This document shows, piece after piece, positions 1 through 8,172 of a stretch of 46,398 nt of DNA. The notes beneath the pieces were generated by a model. It worked only from the letters and a program-made list of their open reading frames with translations. It was not told the origin of the DNA and searched no databases. How positions within the stretch are numbered: the first letter of the stretch is position 1; each line of letters begins with the position of its first letter. The position numbers were made by a program, and so were the translations under genes. Source of the stretch: Streptomyces spongiae (GTDB lineage: Bacteria > Actinomycetota > Actinomycetes > Streptomycetales > Streptomycetaceae); NCBI RefSeq assembly GCF_009377185.1, contig NZ_VJZC01000023.1, positions 1 to 46,398 of the forward strand, written 5' to 3'.

Positions 1-107
1 CCGAGGCCCGCCGCTACATGGGACTCGACCTGCTCGGCAAGGCCCGCCTCCACCCGATCGAGTCAGAAACCGACGAGACCGCCCTGCCCACCGAACTCAC
101 CGCATAG
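1..107 (+). CDS. C-terminal end of an unidentified protein (partial)
   Basis: An open frame enters from the left edge (first full codon at 3) and stops with TAG at 105-107, giving 34 residues ending in PTELTA. Codons strongly favour G or C in third position, so the tail is probably real coding sequence. It is acidic near the end and shows no motif I recognise. The rest lies outside the window, so no function is offered. Confidence 0.45.
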   Translation, partial: EARRYMGLDLLGKARLHPIESETDETALPTELTA

Positions 108-156
108 CCTCAAACCGAGATCACCGAGTGGCCGTCAATACACCACTCCAGCGGAC

Positions 157-621
157 GTGACCGAGCTGCGAACCGGAGCCGGTGTGGGGCCGTTGCAGTT
201 CGGGATGTCTCCGGCCGAGGTCGCCGACGCACTGCTGGTCTCTGGACCGCGGGAACGGGTTGGCGGTCCGTATGAGCAGGAGGACTTCCCGGATGGGGTG
301 AAGGCGTTCTACGACGCGGGCAGGCTCGCATGCGTCGCGCTGGATGCGGTCACCGGTCCGCAGGTCTTCCTGTCCGGTTTCCCGCTGGCAGGGAGCGATC
401 CAGAGCAGGGCCACCAGTTCCTGCTGGACCACGCTGCGGAGCATGGGAACTGCGTGCTCTACACGCCTGACGAGTCGGTTTCCCTGACCGAGCTCGGGAT
501 TCTTCTGCGTTCGCGGCGGGTCGGGGAAGCGCACCTTACACGTCCGCTCTTCGTAAAGGAGGAGTGGCTGGATTCGCAGCACTTCCGAGACCACCTCCCG
601 CTGGAGGACGCCTCAGGCTGA
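157..621 (+). CDS. Hypothetical protein, 154 aa
   Basis: Starts at GTG 157 and stops at TGA 619-621. The N-terminus (TELRTGAGVGPLQFGMSPAE) resembles small, single-domain streptomycete proteins of unknown function, where a GxGPLxFGMs motif opens the fold. There is no signal peptide or membrane segment, so it is probably cytosolic. No strong ribosome binding site is visible. A long frame on the opposite strand over the same interval has poor codon bias and is treated as a shadow. The gene stands alone, followed by insertion-sequence debris. Function unknown. Confidence 0.5.
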   Translation: MTELRTGAGVGPLQFGMSPAEVADALLVSGPRERVGGPYEQEDFPDGVKAFYDAGRLACVALDAVTGPQVFLSGFPLAGSDPEQGHQFLLDHAAEHGNCVLYTPDESVSLTELGILLRSRRVGEAHLTRPLFVKEEWLDSQHFRDHLPLEDASG

Positions 622-721
622 GCGCTCGATCTGGCGAACGGCGCCGACTGAAGCGCTCAAATCACAATGAGATGAGCCGCGGGTCTTGTGGTCGGCGATC
701 TTGGTCAGCAGAGTGCCCAAA

Positions 722-853
722 GTGCGTGCTGATCTTGTTCCTGACGACCTGTCGGAGCGGGTGGCCCCACTGCTGCCGTCTGCTCCCGAACGGCGCCGTC
801 GCCACCCCGGGCGGCTGCGTGTTCCCGACCGAGCGGCACTCGCCGGCATCCTG
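722..853 (+). pseudogene. IS5-like transposase, N-terminal remnant
   Basis: The stretch encodes VRADLVPDDLSERVAPLLPS and then VPDRAALAGIL. This is the usual opening of actinobacterial IS5-group transposases, where a D-L-x-x-R-x-x-PLLP segment is followed by a basic, proline-rich stretch and a DRxxLxGIL helix. Homology stops abruptly after GIL, and no DDE catalytic domain follows. It is therefore a short scar of an insertion sequence. The flanking 622-721 holds nothing I can name. Confidence 0.5.
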
Positions 854-879
854 GCTCCCACACCCTTGCCGAGTACCGG

Positions 880-1055
880 TATGCCCAGGCCCCGAGCCGA
901 GCCGCTCGCGATCTCCGCCACAGCGGCCCGGCGCTGGGCCGAGGGGAGGACGGTGCGACCACGGCGATGCTGATCGACACCCTGCTCTTCCTCGCCACCG
1001 CCGCCGCTCACTGGCACGCCCAACGCCACCACGCCCAGCAGGCCGAGGCCGGGCC
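880..1055 (+). pseudogene. Possible relaxase/mobilization protein C-terminal remnant
   Basis: The frame reads an Ala/Arg-rich segment followed by a hydrophobic helix and then HWHAQRHHAQQAEAG. This resembles the C-terminal hydrophobic helix plus His/Gln-rich tail of streptomycete mobilization proteins. The match is from memory and weak. No start codon, relaxase motif or intact partner is visible. It could equally be a chance frame in GC-rich DNA next to the IS5 scar. From about 1056 to 1211 I see no gene. Confidence 0.2.
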
Positions 1056-1211
1056 CTGTCGCGGTAGATCCGGTATTTACTGCGGCGGAGCATTGGCGGC
1101 CCGTCAGCGGCCGGAAGCCCGACAAACCGACCCGGAGGTGGCACGGCTTCTCCTGCCATCCGCGGCACCGCTGGCTCTCGCGAGGGGTCCGGCCCCAAGC
1201 ATCACGCAGCG

Positions 1212-1742
1212 CTACGCGTCCGTTGGCCGTAGCTGTACGAGAGCAGGGCCGAGACCGGCGGCGCTCGTCCCGGTGCCCCGCGTCGCGATGTCGCGGACGT
1301 GCGGCTCAGGTCCTAGCTGGAGCAGCATGCGGTGGGCGATGCTGGTGTCTCTCAGCGGTTTCATTACGAGGCGCACCAGGGCCAGTGCGTTGTCGTCGCC
1401 GGCGATCCGGTTGGCGCTGATCTCGTCACAGGACTGGCACTGGTGGATGATCATCCACTCGCCGTCGGGCCGTACCGACATGCTGAGTGCTTCCATCCGT
1501 CCACGGCAGGCGGCGGCCCGGTCGCCGGGGATCCGGCGGTCGACGTGCAGGCTGGCCAGGCAGTTCGGGCAGTGGTTGCGGTGTGCGGTGCCGGGCGCGT
1601 CCAAGGACACGTCCAGTTTGCAGCTCACGCACTTGAAATCGTGTCGCCGGTGTCCTCCCTGGCGGTGGAGGACGTCCTTGTGCCGCTGTGGGCGCCGTGT
1701 TCTGTGCGTACGCCCGCTGGAGGTGCTCGCTCGTTTCGGCAT
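1212..1742 (-). CDS. RNHCP domain protein (second gene of a tandem pair)
   Basis: A 176-residue protein with the diagnostic RNHCPNC motif near residues 55-61. It also has an upstream CVSC pair, a later single Cys (AACRGRM) and a CQSC pair, together making a set of probable zinc-binding cysteines. The WMIIHQC segment also matches the family. ATG 1742 is chosen because AAGGAG lies 10 bases upstream. The 30-residue N-terminus is basic and atypical. It lies 21 bases downstream of a paralogous gene in the same direction, so the two are probably co-transcribed. RNHCP proteins are small zinc-ribbon-like proteins of unknown role; a nucleic-acid or ribosome link is only a guess. Confidence 0.8.
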   Translation of the reverse strand: MPKRASTSSGRTHRTRRPQRHKDVLHRQGGHRRHDFKCVSCKLDVSLDAPGTAHRNHCPNCLASLHVDRRIPGDRAAACRGRMEALSMSVRPDGEWMIIHQCQSCDEISANRIAGDDNALALVRLVMKPLRDTSIAHRMLLQLGPEPHVRDIATRGTGTSAAGLGPALVQLRPTDA

Positions 1743-1763
1743 AAGGGGTCTTCTCCTTCTCGT

Positions 1764-2144
1764 TCACAGGTCGCCGAATGCTTCGAGCGGGAAGGGTGGT
1801 TGTGCCAGCGGCCGTACGGCCATGCGCATCAGGATGAGCTGGTTGTCGTCGGTGCAGATCGGGTTGGAGGTCAGCTCGTTGCAGCGTATGCAACGGTGGA
1901 TGACCATCCAGTCGCCGGTGCGCAGCACGGCGACGGCGATCGGCGCCATCCGGCTTTGGCATTGGCTGGGGCCGCCCTCGACGTGGTCGAGAACGTGCTG
2001 GGAGTGCAGGCACGACGGGCAGTGGTTTCGCCGTGTGCCGTCGCCGGCGACGGCGGACACCGTCAGGCCGCACCACGCGCAGGTGAAAGAACCGGCCAGG
2101 ACGGTGCTTGGAGAGTCGGAGGGAGTTTTGTCGGTACTGGACAC
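1764..2144 (-). CDS. RNHCP domain protein (first gene of a tandem pair)
   Basis: Read from GTG 2144, which has AAGGAG eight bases upstream, this is a 126-residue protein. It carries a CAWC pair, RRNHCPSC, a later Cys (QCQSRM), WMVIHRC and a CIRC pair. The layout matches the neighbouring paralogue, with shared IHxCxxC and DDNxLxLxR segments. A longer frame reaching 2372 has no ribosome site and overlaps a transposase remnant, so it was not used. Both genes sit between insertion-sequence scraps. Cytosolic zinc-ribbon protein; function unknown. Confidence 0.82.
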   Translation of the reverse strand: MSSTDKTPSDSPSTVLAGSFTCAWCGLTVSAVAGDGTRRNHCPSCLHSQHVLDHVEGGPSQCQSRMAPIAVAVLRTGDWMVIHRCIRCNELTSNPICTDDNQLILMRMAVRPLAQPPFPLEAFGDL

Positions 2145-2173
2145 CCGGAGGGCTCCTTGCTGAGAAGTCGGTA

Positions 2174-2503
2174 ATGACGTCACACCGGCCGAGCGGCCTC
2201 GACGAAGACGTGCCCTGCGTAGCCGCGCCCGGCCTGAACGCGGAAAGGGCCGATGCGACCGAGATCGCCCGCCGCGTCCGCGATCACCGGGGCATCGGAG
2301 ACAAGATCGATCACGTGCGCGACACCACGGACGCCGAGGATGCCTTCCGCGTACGCTCCGGGACCGCTCCATGTGCCATGGCCTCCCTGCTTGACCTGGC
2401 CATGGGCGCCTTCCGGTTCGCCCGTCACCCGGACATCGCCGCCGCCGGTCTGCGCCGCCGCACCCGCGATGGCAACCGTCCGCTGATCACGCTCGGCATG
2501 TGA
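2174..2503 (+). pseudogene. ISAs1-like transposase, C-terminal remnant
   Basis: Encodes HVRDTTDAEDAFRVRSGTAP, then an MASLLDLAMGAFRFA helix and HPDIAAAGLRRRTRDGNRPL, ending LITLGM. This follows the typical C-terminus of ISAs1-family transposases, in which xHVRDVTxxEDxxxVRxGxxP, an MAxLRNLAIGxxR helix and NIAAAxRxxxRDxxRPLxxLG occur in order. Only about the last 110 residues remain; the N-terminal and DDE regions are missing. A transposition scar downstream of the RNHCP pair. Confidence 0.65.
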
Positions 2504-2580
2504 TCGACCAGGCCACCTGGCCTGAACGACGCGGCCCTGCCAGGCAGCCCGTCAGGTTGGAAAAGGCACAGGAGCTTCCG

Positions 2581-2622
2581 CCCGTCCTCCTCGCGGGCAC
2601 CAAGGCCCGCGGGGAGGACGGG
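2581..2622 (-). terminator. Hairpin terminator of the FAD monooxygenase
   Basis: Two 18-base arms (2581-2598 and 2605-2622), GC-rich and complementary except for one wobble pair, are separated by a six-base loop. The hairpin begins 20 bases beyond the monooxygenase stop codon at 2642. There is no T-run, as is usual in streptomycetes. Confidence 0.75.
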
Positions 2623-2641
2623 GGCTGTCGTCGGGCCGTGG

Positions 2642-3853
2642 TCAGGGTGCGGCGATGTCGATGGACTTGTGCTTGAGCGCGTTGGTCATCACGATCCTCA
2701 TCACGCGCGCGGTGACCGGGTTGCTGATCAGTTTCTGGTTGATGCTGCGCAGGGCTATGTCGCGTCGGGTCTGGGGGACGAACATCTGCAGACCGACGGT
2801 GAGCGCCGTCTTCTGCTCGGTGGTGATGAAGGGCCGCAGGCGCTGCTCCCATTCGCGCAGTGCGCGGGGGAGCTGGCCGGGGTTGCGTTGCAGGACGGTG
2901 CCGAGGAGATCGGCGCCGGCCATGCCGGTGGAGGCGCCCATGCCGGAGTAGAGGGTCATGGACCAGGCGGCGTCTCCGACCAGGACGACGCGGTCGGTGT
3001 GCCAGGTGGGCATGAGGACCTGGTGGGTGGAGTCGAAGAGGAAGTCATCGGCGTCCTCGAACTGCTGGAAAAGGTGAGCGAGGACGGGGCCGGTGGGCCG
3101 GGGGCCGAAGGCGCGGCGCAGGGACTCGACGGGCGGGCGGCGGAACTGGGCGTCCGCGTCGCGGGTGCGGTAATTGAACAGCAGCCCCGGTTGGTGGTTG
3201 GCGAAGGGGAAGACCCACGCGGAGCGGCCCGGCTCGGAGAAGGTGAGGCCGTCCTGCTGCCGCAGGCCGGGGACCTGCTCCTTCAGGACGGTGGCGGCGA
3301 TGATGTGGTTCATCGGCTTCATGTACTGCGAGTCCGGTCCGAAGGCCAGGCGGCGGACGGTGGAGCGCAGCCCGTCGGCTCCCACCACGAGGTCGAAGCG
3401 TTCCGTGGTCTCGGTGGTGTCCCCTTCCACGGTGGTGCGCAGCGTGACGTCCACCCCGTCGGCGTGCTCTTCGAGGGCCACCGGGGTCGTGCCGTAGCGG
3501 ATCTCGGTGCGGGGGGCGACCGTGTCGTGGAAGGCGGCCTCGACGTCGCCCCTGAGGATCACGCGAGGGCTGCCGGGCACGTCGACGAAGCCCGGATTCG
3601 GGCGGAGGCGGCCCTCGCGGTCGACGTCGTAGCTCACGGTGGTGGGGTCGTCCCGGCTGCCGATGGCGTCGAGGACGTCCATCCGCTGCGCGGTGGCAAG
3701 GCCGGTCCCGAACAGCGCGATGAAGTAGCCGGGGCCGCGGCGTTCGGCGGCACGCTCGACGATCACGGGCTCCCAGCCGATCTCGTGCAGGCGCATGGCT
3801 GTGGCCAGGCCGCTGATACCCATGCCTACGATCAGGGCACGTGACTTGGTCAT
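2642..3853 (-). CDS. FAD-dependent monooxygenase (PHBH fold)
   Basis: A 403-residue flavoprotein hydroxylase. The N-terminus holds the Rossmann FAD motif (IVGMGISGLATAMRLHE), residues 40-60 bind the adenosine part, a mid-protein LVVGADGLRSTVRRLAFG is the GD motif that also contacts NAD(P)H, and VVLVGDAAWSMTLYSGMGAS is the second FAD motif. Such enzymes use O2 and NAD(P)H to hydroxylate or epoxidise aromatic or polyketide substrates. ATG 3853 is preferred because AAGGAA lies nine bases upstream; an upstream in-frame ATG at 3898 lacks a site. It lies downstream of a DHA2 exporter and TetR on the same strand and may belong to one resistance or modification cassette. Substrate unknown. Confidence 0.85.
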   Translation of the reverse strand: MTKSRALIVGMGISGLATAMRLHEIGWEPVIVERAAERRGPGYFIALFGTGLATAQRMDVLDAIGSRDDPTTVSYDVDREGRLRPNPGFVDVPGSPRVILRGDVEAAFHDTVAPRTEIRYGTTPVALEEHADGVDVTLRTTVEGDTTETTERFDLVVGADGLRSTVRRLAFGPDSQYMKPMNHIIAATVLKEQVPGLRQQDGLTFSEPGRSAWVFPFANHQPGLLFNYRTRDADAQFRRPPVESLRRAFGPRPTGPVLAHLFQQFEDADDFLFDSTHQVLMPTWHTDRVVLVGDAAWSMTLYSGMGASTGMAGADLLGTVLQRNPGQLPRALREWEQRLRPFITTEQKTALTVGLQMFVPQTRRDIALRSINQKLISNPVTARVMRIVMTNALKHKSIDIAAP

Positions 3854-3951
3854 GTGGGTGGTTTCCTTGCTTTCAGGGAGAGGAGGCGGGGCTGCCAACA
3901 GGAGATGAATGGAGCAGGCGTCCTCGCTCAGGACGGACAGCTGATGTCCGC

Positions 3952-5498
3952 TCAGTGATGTTGCTGCTGAGTGATGTCCAGGTCTTTGGGCACCAGGACG
4001 AAGACGACAGCAGCGGCGGCCAGCATGGTCAGGCCACCGGCCAGGCCGATCGTGGCGATGGAGTCGGAGAAGGCGTCACGGGCCCGGGCGGCAAGATCGG
4101 GTGCACCGGTGCGGGAGGCGATGTCCAGGGCGCTGCTCAGGGATTCCTGCGCGGTGGTGAGCTGGGAGGCGTCCACCTCCTGGCCGCGCTCGACAGCCGA
4201 GTCCAGGTGGGGCGGTAGACCACAGCGGCGGCGCTGCCCAGGACGGCCACGCCCAGTACGTTGCCCAGGTCGTAGGAGGTCTCCTCTATCGCGGCGGCGT
4301 TGCCCGCCTTGGCCTGCGGTGTGCCGGACATGATGAGGGCCGAGGCGATCGCCAGGGAGCCGGTTCCCGCGCCCAGCAGCGTCAGGGACAGGGCGATCAC
4401 CGGGTATCCCAGCGTGCCGGGGGTGACGTACAGGGCCAGGAACCCCACCGCGGTCACGGCCAGGCCGCCGGCCAGCACGACGCGCGCCCCGATACGCGGG
4501 GCCAGAGCGGGGGCCAGGAACGAGGCGGCTCCCGCTCCTGCGGCGATCGGCAGCAGGTGCACGCCGGCCTGCAGCGGGGAATGGCCCTCGACGAGCTGGA
4601 GCCACTGGGCCACCAGCAGCAGCAGCGCGCCCATGGCGAACATCACGGCCAGCGCGGCCACGGTGCCGGCGGAGAACGGCCTGCGCTGGAACAGGCGCAC
4701 GTCCAGCAGAGGGTCGGGACGGCGCAGGCAGCGCCGGACGAACCAGCTCAGCAGCACGGCGGCGACCAGCAACGCGGCCCAGGCGGCCGGGGCGGCCAGG
4801 CCCTCCTTGGCGAAGCGCTTGATCGACCAGACCAGGGCCACCATGCCGGCCACCGACAGCACGGTGGCCGGGACATCCCAGGAGCCGGGGGCCGGATCGC
4901 GCGACTCGGGCAGCAACAGCAGTCCGGCGACCAGGGCCGCGGCCATCAGGGGCACGTTGACCAGGAAGGCGGCGCGCCAGGAGAAGTGCTCCAGCAGCAG
5001 GCCGCCGACGATGGGCCCCGCGGCCGCGCCGAGGGAGGAGGTCGCCGCCCATACCCCCAGGGCGGTGGCGCGTTCGGCCGGGTCGGGGAAGACCGTGCGG
5101 AGCATCGACAGGGTGGTGGGCATGATCATCGCTCCGCCCACGCCCAGCGCGGCCCGCACCGCGATGACCAGGGCCGGGCTGTCGGCGGCCAGGATCAGCA
5201 GCGAGGCGCCACCGAAGACGGCGAAGCCGCTCAGCAGCAGCAGCTTGCGGCCCCACCGGTCGGCCAGCGCGCTCATCGCCACCAACAGGCCGGCCAGGAC
5301 GAGCGAGTAGACATCCACGATCCACAGCTGCTGGATCGCCGAAGGCGCCAGGTCCGCCGTCAGTTCCGGCAGAGCGACGTTGAGGATGGTCATATCCATG
5401 ACGACCACGAGCAGACTGGCCGACAACACGGCCAAGGCGCCCCACCGCCGCCGGGCGGACACGTTCAGCGGCGCCTGCGCGCCGTCCAGAACGCTCAC
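3952..5498 (-). pseudogene. DHA2-family MFS exporter with C-terminal frameshift
   Basis: A 14-helix drug exporter of the EmrB/QacA type. The N-terminus has VVVMDMTILNVALPELTADL (helix 1, with the DHA2 D-x-T-I-V-N-V-A-L-P pattern), then ADRWGRK (motif A) and LGAAAGPIVGGLL (motif C). The frame starting at GTG 5498 ends early at 4137 with an unlike tail. A second frame supplies the natural end from HLDSAVERGQ to LVPKDLDITQQQ, stopping at 3952. One extra C in the run CGCCCC at about 4208-4213 (minus strand YRP to HLDS) restores one protein of about 515 residues. The start overlaps the tetR stop by four bases (GTGA), so the two are translationally coupled. Real mutation or sequencing error cannot be told apart here. 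Confidence 0.8.
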
Positions 5499-6100
5499 TG
5501 CGGGTCTTCCTTAGTGCTCGTGCTCGGATAGGGCTGCATCAGCGCGGTGACCGCACGATGCAGCGCGGGGAGATCCAGCGGTTCGTCGCGCAGCGCCGCG
5601 TGGTGGGACGCTCCGTCACAGAAGACAGCCACCGCACGCGCGGTATGCGCATCCGTATGCGCCGACAAGATCCCCGCCAGCCCGTCGAACCAGTGCAATG
5701 CCAGAGGGCGCAGCGCGGGACGCCGCACCGCGGCGATGAACAGCGCCGCATCGGCCTGAACCTGATCGCGCTCGTTGAGATAGGTGTGCAGCGTCTCGGC
5801 GAAGGCGGCGGCGAAGTCGGCGGCGGCGTCCAGAGACGCGGCGATCACACGCAACACCTCGTCCATCCACTCGGTCAGCAGGAGCAGCGCAGCCTCGCGC
5901 AGCTCTTCCAGGTTGGAGAAGTAGTAAGTGGTAGCCCCCAACGGCACACCGGCCCGGGCAGCCACCCGCCGGTGTGACAGTTCTTCACCGTCGACTTCCA
6001 GCAGAAGATCTGCTGCCGCCTTCACCAGTGCTTTGCGACGCCCCTCTGGGTCACGGCGTGCTTGGGACGCAGGGGTGCCACGCTCGATCTTGGCGGCCAT
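5495..6100 (-). CDS. TetR-family regulator of the adjacent exporter
   Basis: A 201-residue repressor with an N-terminal helix-turn-helix (HRRVAARAGVPLGATTYYFS, about residues 43-62) and a variable ligand-binding C-terminus with LHTYLNERD and ALHWFDGL. ATG 6100 has GGAGGTGG eight bases upstream. The gene overlaps the downstream MFS exporter start by four bases, the usual arrangement for a local repressor of a drug pump that also controls itself. A palindromic segment lies just upstream at 6148-6159. Inducer unknown. Confidence 0.85.
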   Translation of the reverse strand: MAAKIERGTPASQARRDPEGRRKALVKAAADLLLEVDGEELSHRRVAARAGVPLGATTYYFSNLEELREAALLLLTEWMDEVLRVIAASLDAAADFAAAFAETLHTYLNERDQVQADAALFIAAVRRPALRPLALHWFDGLAGILSAHTDAHTARAVAVFCDGASHHAALRDEPLDLPALHRAVTALMQPYPSTSTKEDPQ

Positions 6101-6120
6101 GCCGCCACCTCCCGTTCCTG

Positions 6121-6178
6121 TACGTCAGTACTAGTTCAAGCGTACCAGTACATCTGTACAAGTTAAAAGGTAGGTCAA
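6121..6178 (-). promoter_or_regulatory. Promoter/operator region of the tetR-exporter unit
   Basis: An AT-richer island upstream of tetR. It contains the inverted repeat GTACA-TC-TGTAC (6148-6159) and related GTAC/CTAGT half-sites (6121-6150). TTGACC is readable on the minus strand at 6178-6173 as a possible -35. Autoregulation is inferred from position only. Confidence 0.45.
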
Positions 6179-6217
6179 ACACCGACCGGGGCGTCCCGAC
6201 AGCGTCGCCGATCCGCG

Positions 6218-6538
6218 TCAGAGATCGAGGTCGGCCAGCCACTGGCCAGCGGTCCGGGGGGGCACACCGAGGAGCTTCCGGGCGGAGCGCTCGGCTGTGA
6301 TCGAGTGGTCCGGCTGCGTACTGAGGGCTCGGTACCTGTCTGCGATGGCGGCAATGGCTTGCTCGCCCATCGCGGGAGCGAGCGGCGCGAAGAAGGCGTG
6401 GGGGTCGGTCGCCTCGTAGGTCACGGTCCGCCCGAGCCGGGTGCTGAACGCCTCGGCCAGGTCCTCTCCGCTGATGGCCGGGTACTGTCCGACGGAGACC
6501 ACACCGGTGACGTCCGCGACCCGGTCCCGGTCACGCAC
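6218..6538 (-). pseudogene. NmrA-like NAD(P)-binding protein, C-terminal remnant
   Basis: The 106-residue frame from GTG 6538 reads SGEDLAEAFSTRLGRTVTYE, the segment that follows the Rossmann domain in NmrA-like SDRs, and closes with an ITAERSARKLLGVPPRT helix. The N-terminal GxxGxxG nucleotide-binding half is absent; the alpha/beta hydrolase gene ends only about 40 bases upstream. This is probably the truncated 3' end of a former oxidoreductase gene. A short expressed protein is possible but would lack its cofactor site. Confidence 0.6.
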
Positions 6539-6577
6539 TACACCCGAACGGGGGTGGCCACGGCGCTCTCGGGACGG

Positions 6578-7456
6578 TCAGGCCACCGCGTTCAGCAGGT
6601 CGGCCAGCACATCAGGCCGTTCCAGGGCGATGAAGTGGCCGGCCTTCGGCACCTGCGTGAACTCGGCGGCGGGCAGCAGCTTCTTGTTGGCCTCCCGGTC
6701 CGAGGGCCGGGACCAGTCCTTCTCCCCGTAGACGAGGTGGACGGGCGCCTTGACCTCGGGGTAGCGCGAGCGGGCCGCGATGAGGCTGGGCAGGGCCTGG
6801 TACACGGCCCGGGCGACGGTCGGGTAGCCGGGGCGGCTGCCCACCTGGAGGAGTTCGTCCATGTAGTCCTCGCGCAGCGCGCTCTTGTCGCCGAGGCCGC
6901 TCTGAAGGATCGTGCGGAGGGCGGGCTTGGGCTCGACCCCGGCGATCACGGGGCCCACGCCGGGCGCGAGGACACCACTGACCACTACACGGGCGAGGAG
7001 ACTTGAGCGGGCGATTCCGCCGCGGAAGTCGTACGTGTTGACCGCGGCGACGCGTCGTACCCGCTCCGGGAGATCGGCCGCGGCGGTCAGGGCGAGCACC
7101 GCGCCCATGGACTCCCCGACCAACGTCACGTCATTCAGGTCGAGTTCGGTCAGCAGCCGCTCAACGCCCGCACGCATCGCGGGCTCGTCGTACGACGCCC
7201 CGGGCACGATCTCGGAGTAGCCCATCCCCGGCAGGTCGAGGGCGTACACGGTGTACCGGTCCGCGATCAGCGGGATGAGGTGGCGGAAGTGCTCGGCCTG
7301 GGTGCGCACGGTGTGCAGCAGGACCAGGGGGGCGCCGGTGCCCGCCTTGAGGTAGCGCAGCGTTCCCTCGCGGCCGACAGATCCCGCGCGCGGGGCGATG
7401 GTGTGGCTGGTGGTCCCCGGAATGCGAATCGTGGGACGTGACTCCTGGCTGGGCAT
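6578..7456 (-). CDS. Alpha/beta hydrolase
   Basis: A 292-residue cytosolic hydrolase. Visible features are the oxyanion strand PLVLLHTVRT (about 53-62), DLPGMGYS, the nucleophile elbow VGESMG (Ser about residue 115), a late acidic residue in VYGEKDWSRP, and the catalytic His in PKAGHFIALE near the C-terminus. The canonical HG of the oxyanion loop is replaced by HT. ATG 7456 is well supported by AAGGAG nine bases upstream. Its promoter region carries two copies of the AAACCGATCGGTTT operator, and the leader is a near-copy of the SDR leader at 15.55 kb. It is therefore a member of the TetR regulon described here. Esterase, lactonase or dehalogenase activity are all possible. Confidence 0.85.
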   Translation of the reverse strand: MPSQESRPTIRIPGTTSHTIAPRAGSVGREGTLRYLKAGTGAPLVLLHTVRTQAEHFRHLIPLIADRYTVYALDLPGMGYSEIVPGASYDEPAMRAGVERLLTELDLNDVTLVGESMGAVLALTAAADLPERVRRVAAVNTYDFRGGIARSSLLARVVVSGVLAPGVGPVIAGVEPKPALRTILQSGLGDKSALREDYMDELLQVGSRPGYPTVARAVYQALPSLIAARSRYPEVKAPVHLVYGEKDWSRPSDREANKKLLPAAEFTQVPKAGHFIALERPDVLADLLNAVA

Positions 7457-7487
7457 CTCGCCGACTCCTTGTGTGTGAGGGGATTAC

Positions 7488-7568
7488 CAAAACGGTCATG
7501 ACTCTCACCGGAGAATGAGAAACCGATCGGTCTCCACTAAGGTAAACCGATCGGTTTCCAGGCGCAAG
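7488..7568 (-). promoter_or_regulatory. Duplicated promoter-leader of an SDR gene, now driving the hydrolase
   Basis: This 81-base segment aligns without gaps to 15553-15633, with 71 identical positions by hand count. The match covers both operators, the promoter boxes, the ribosome site and the first codons (ATG ACC GTT TTG) of the SDR gene at 15564. Here the SDR start at 7499 is followed after four codons by unrelated sequence, and the hydrolase has its own AAGGAG and ATG at 7456. So a promoter plus SDR start codons appears to have been copied in front of the hydrolase. Confidence 0.75.
7520..7557 (-). promoter_or_regulatory. Tandem TetR operators and promoter of the hydrolase
   Basis: Two palindromes, AAACCGATCGGTTT (7544-7557) and a one-mismatch copy (7520-7533), are spaced 24 bases apart. 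On the minus strand the order is TTGCGC, a 17-base spacer filled by the first palindrome, TACCTT, then the second palindrome over the predicted start point. Binding by the TetR pair of this locus is inferred. Confidence 0.8.
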
Positions 7569-8090
7569 CCCGGCAGGCCCCCGGCTTCACCGGGGCGTTC
7601 CGTACCCGTGGACGCCTGGGATGACGAGCTCTCCGCCCGCCTGTCCTGCCTGGTCGATGTCGGCGCCGTCCAAGCCCGGTTGGAGCTTGAGGTCGAGTTT
7701 CCCGACCGTGCCGTAGAGCCACTCCGGGACGGCGTCGGGCGCGAGGTGGAGGCGGAGGACTGGAGACAAGGGGACGTCTTCGAGGCCGGAGAGGGTGCCC
7801 GTCAGGCTCTCGACGTACATGGTGATGTGATCGCCTCGCAGGCCCCTGCGGCCGGGTCCACGGTCACCACCCCGCCGGAGACGAGGTCGCGCAGTCCGAG
7901 GCGGCCTCCCTTCATGGCCAAGAGGCCCGCAAGGCCGGTGGTCGCGGCGGTCGCGCTCGACCTTGAAGGTGCGACACAAGGCGTTGACGCCGAACAACCA
8001 GGGGTCGGTCGAGGCAGCGCCGTCGACCTACGCGGACTTCGCCCCTGTCGGGTCACTCCCAGGCCGGATGCGACACGTTCACTTGCAGCG
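7569..8090. other. About 520 bases between divergent operator pairs with no confident gene
   Basis: No single frame spans this gap with convincing codon bias and a start site. Short minus-strand pieces in different frames look coding-like, for example one with KGGRLGLRDLVSGGVVTVDP and another with VPEWLYGTVGKLDLKL. It may be a gene broken by several indels. I could not name it. Confidence 0.4.
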
Positions 8091-8093
8091 AGG

Positions 8094-8131
8094 AAACCGA
8101 TCTGTTTTCCTAAGTGGAAACCGATCGGTTT
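8094..8131 (+). promoter_or_regulatory. Tandem TetR operators and promoter of the DHA2 exporter
   Basis: A one-mismatch copy (AAACCGATCTGTTT, 8094-8107) and a perfect copy (AAACCGATCGGTTT, 8118-8131) are spaced 24 bases apart. TTGCAG lies 17 bases before TTTCCT, with the first operator inside the spacer, as at the other promoters of the set. The exporter starts 42 bases downstream. Confidence 0.8.
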
Positions 8132-8172
8132 CCTGCCGACGGTAGGCCCATGCCCAGCGACTGAGGAGAAAA

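Noticed and set aside
2669..3844. A 391-codon plus-strand frame opposite the FAD monooxygenase
   Set aside because: Gly-rich shadow; the minus strand has both FAD motifs.
7161..7508. Minus-strand frame starting MRVMTVL as a gene
   Set aside because: It is the vestigial SDR start running out of frame into the hydrolase; the hydrolase frame has the motifs and its own ribosome site.
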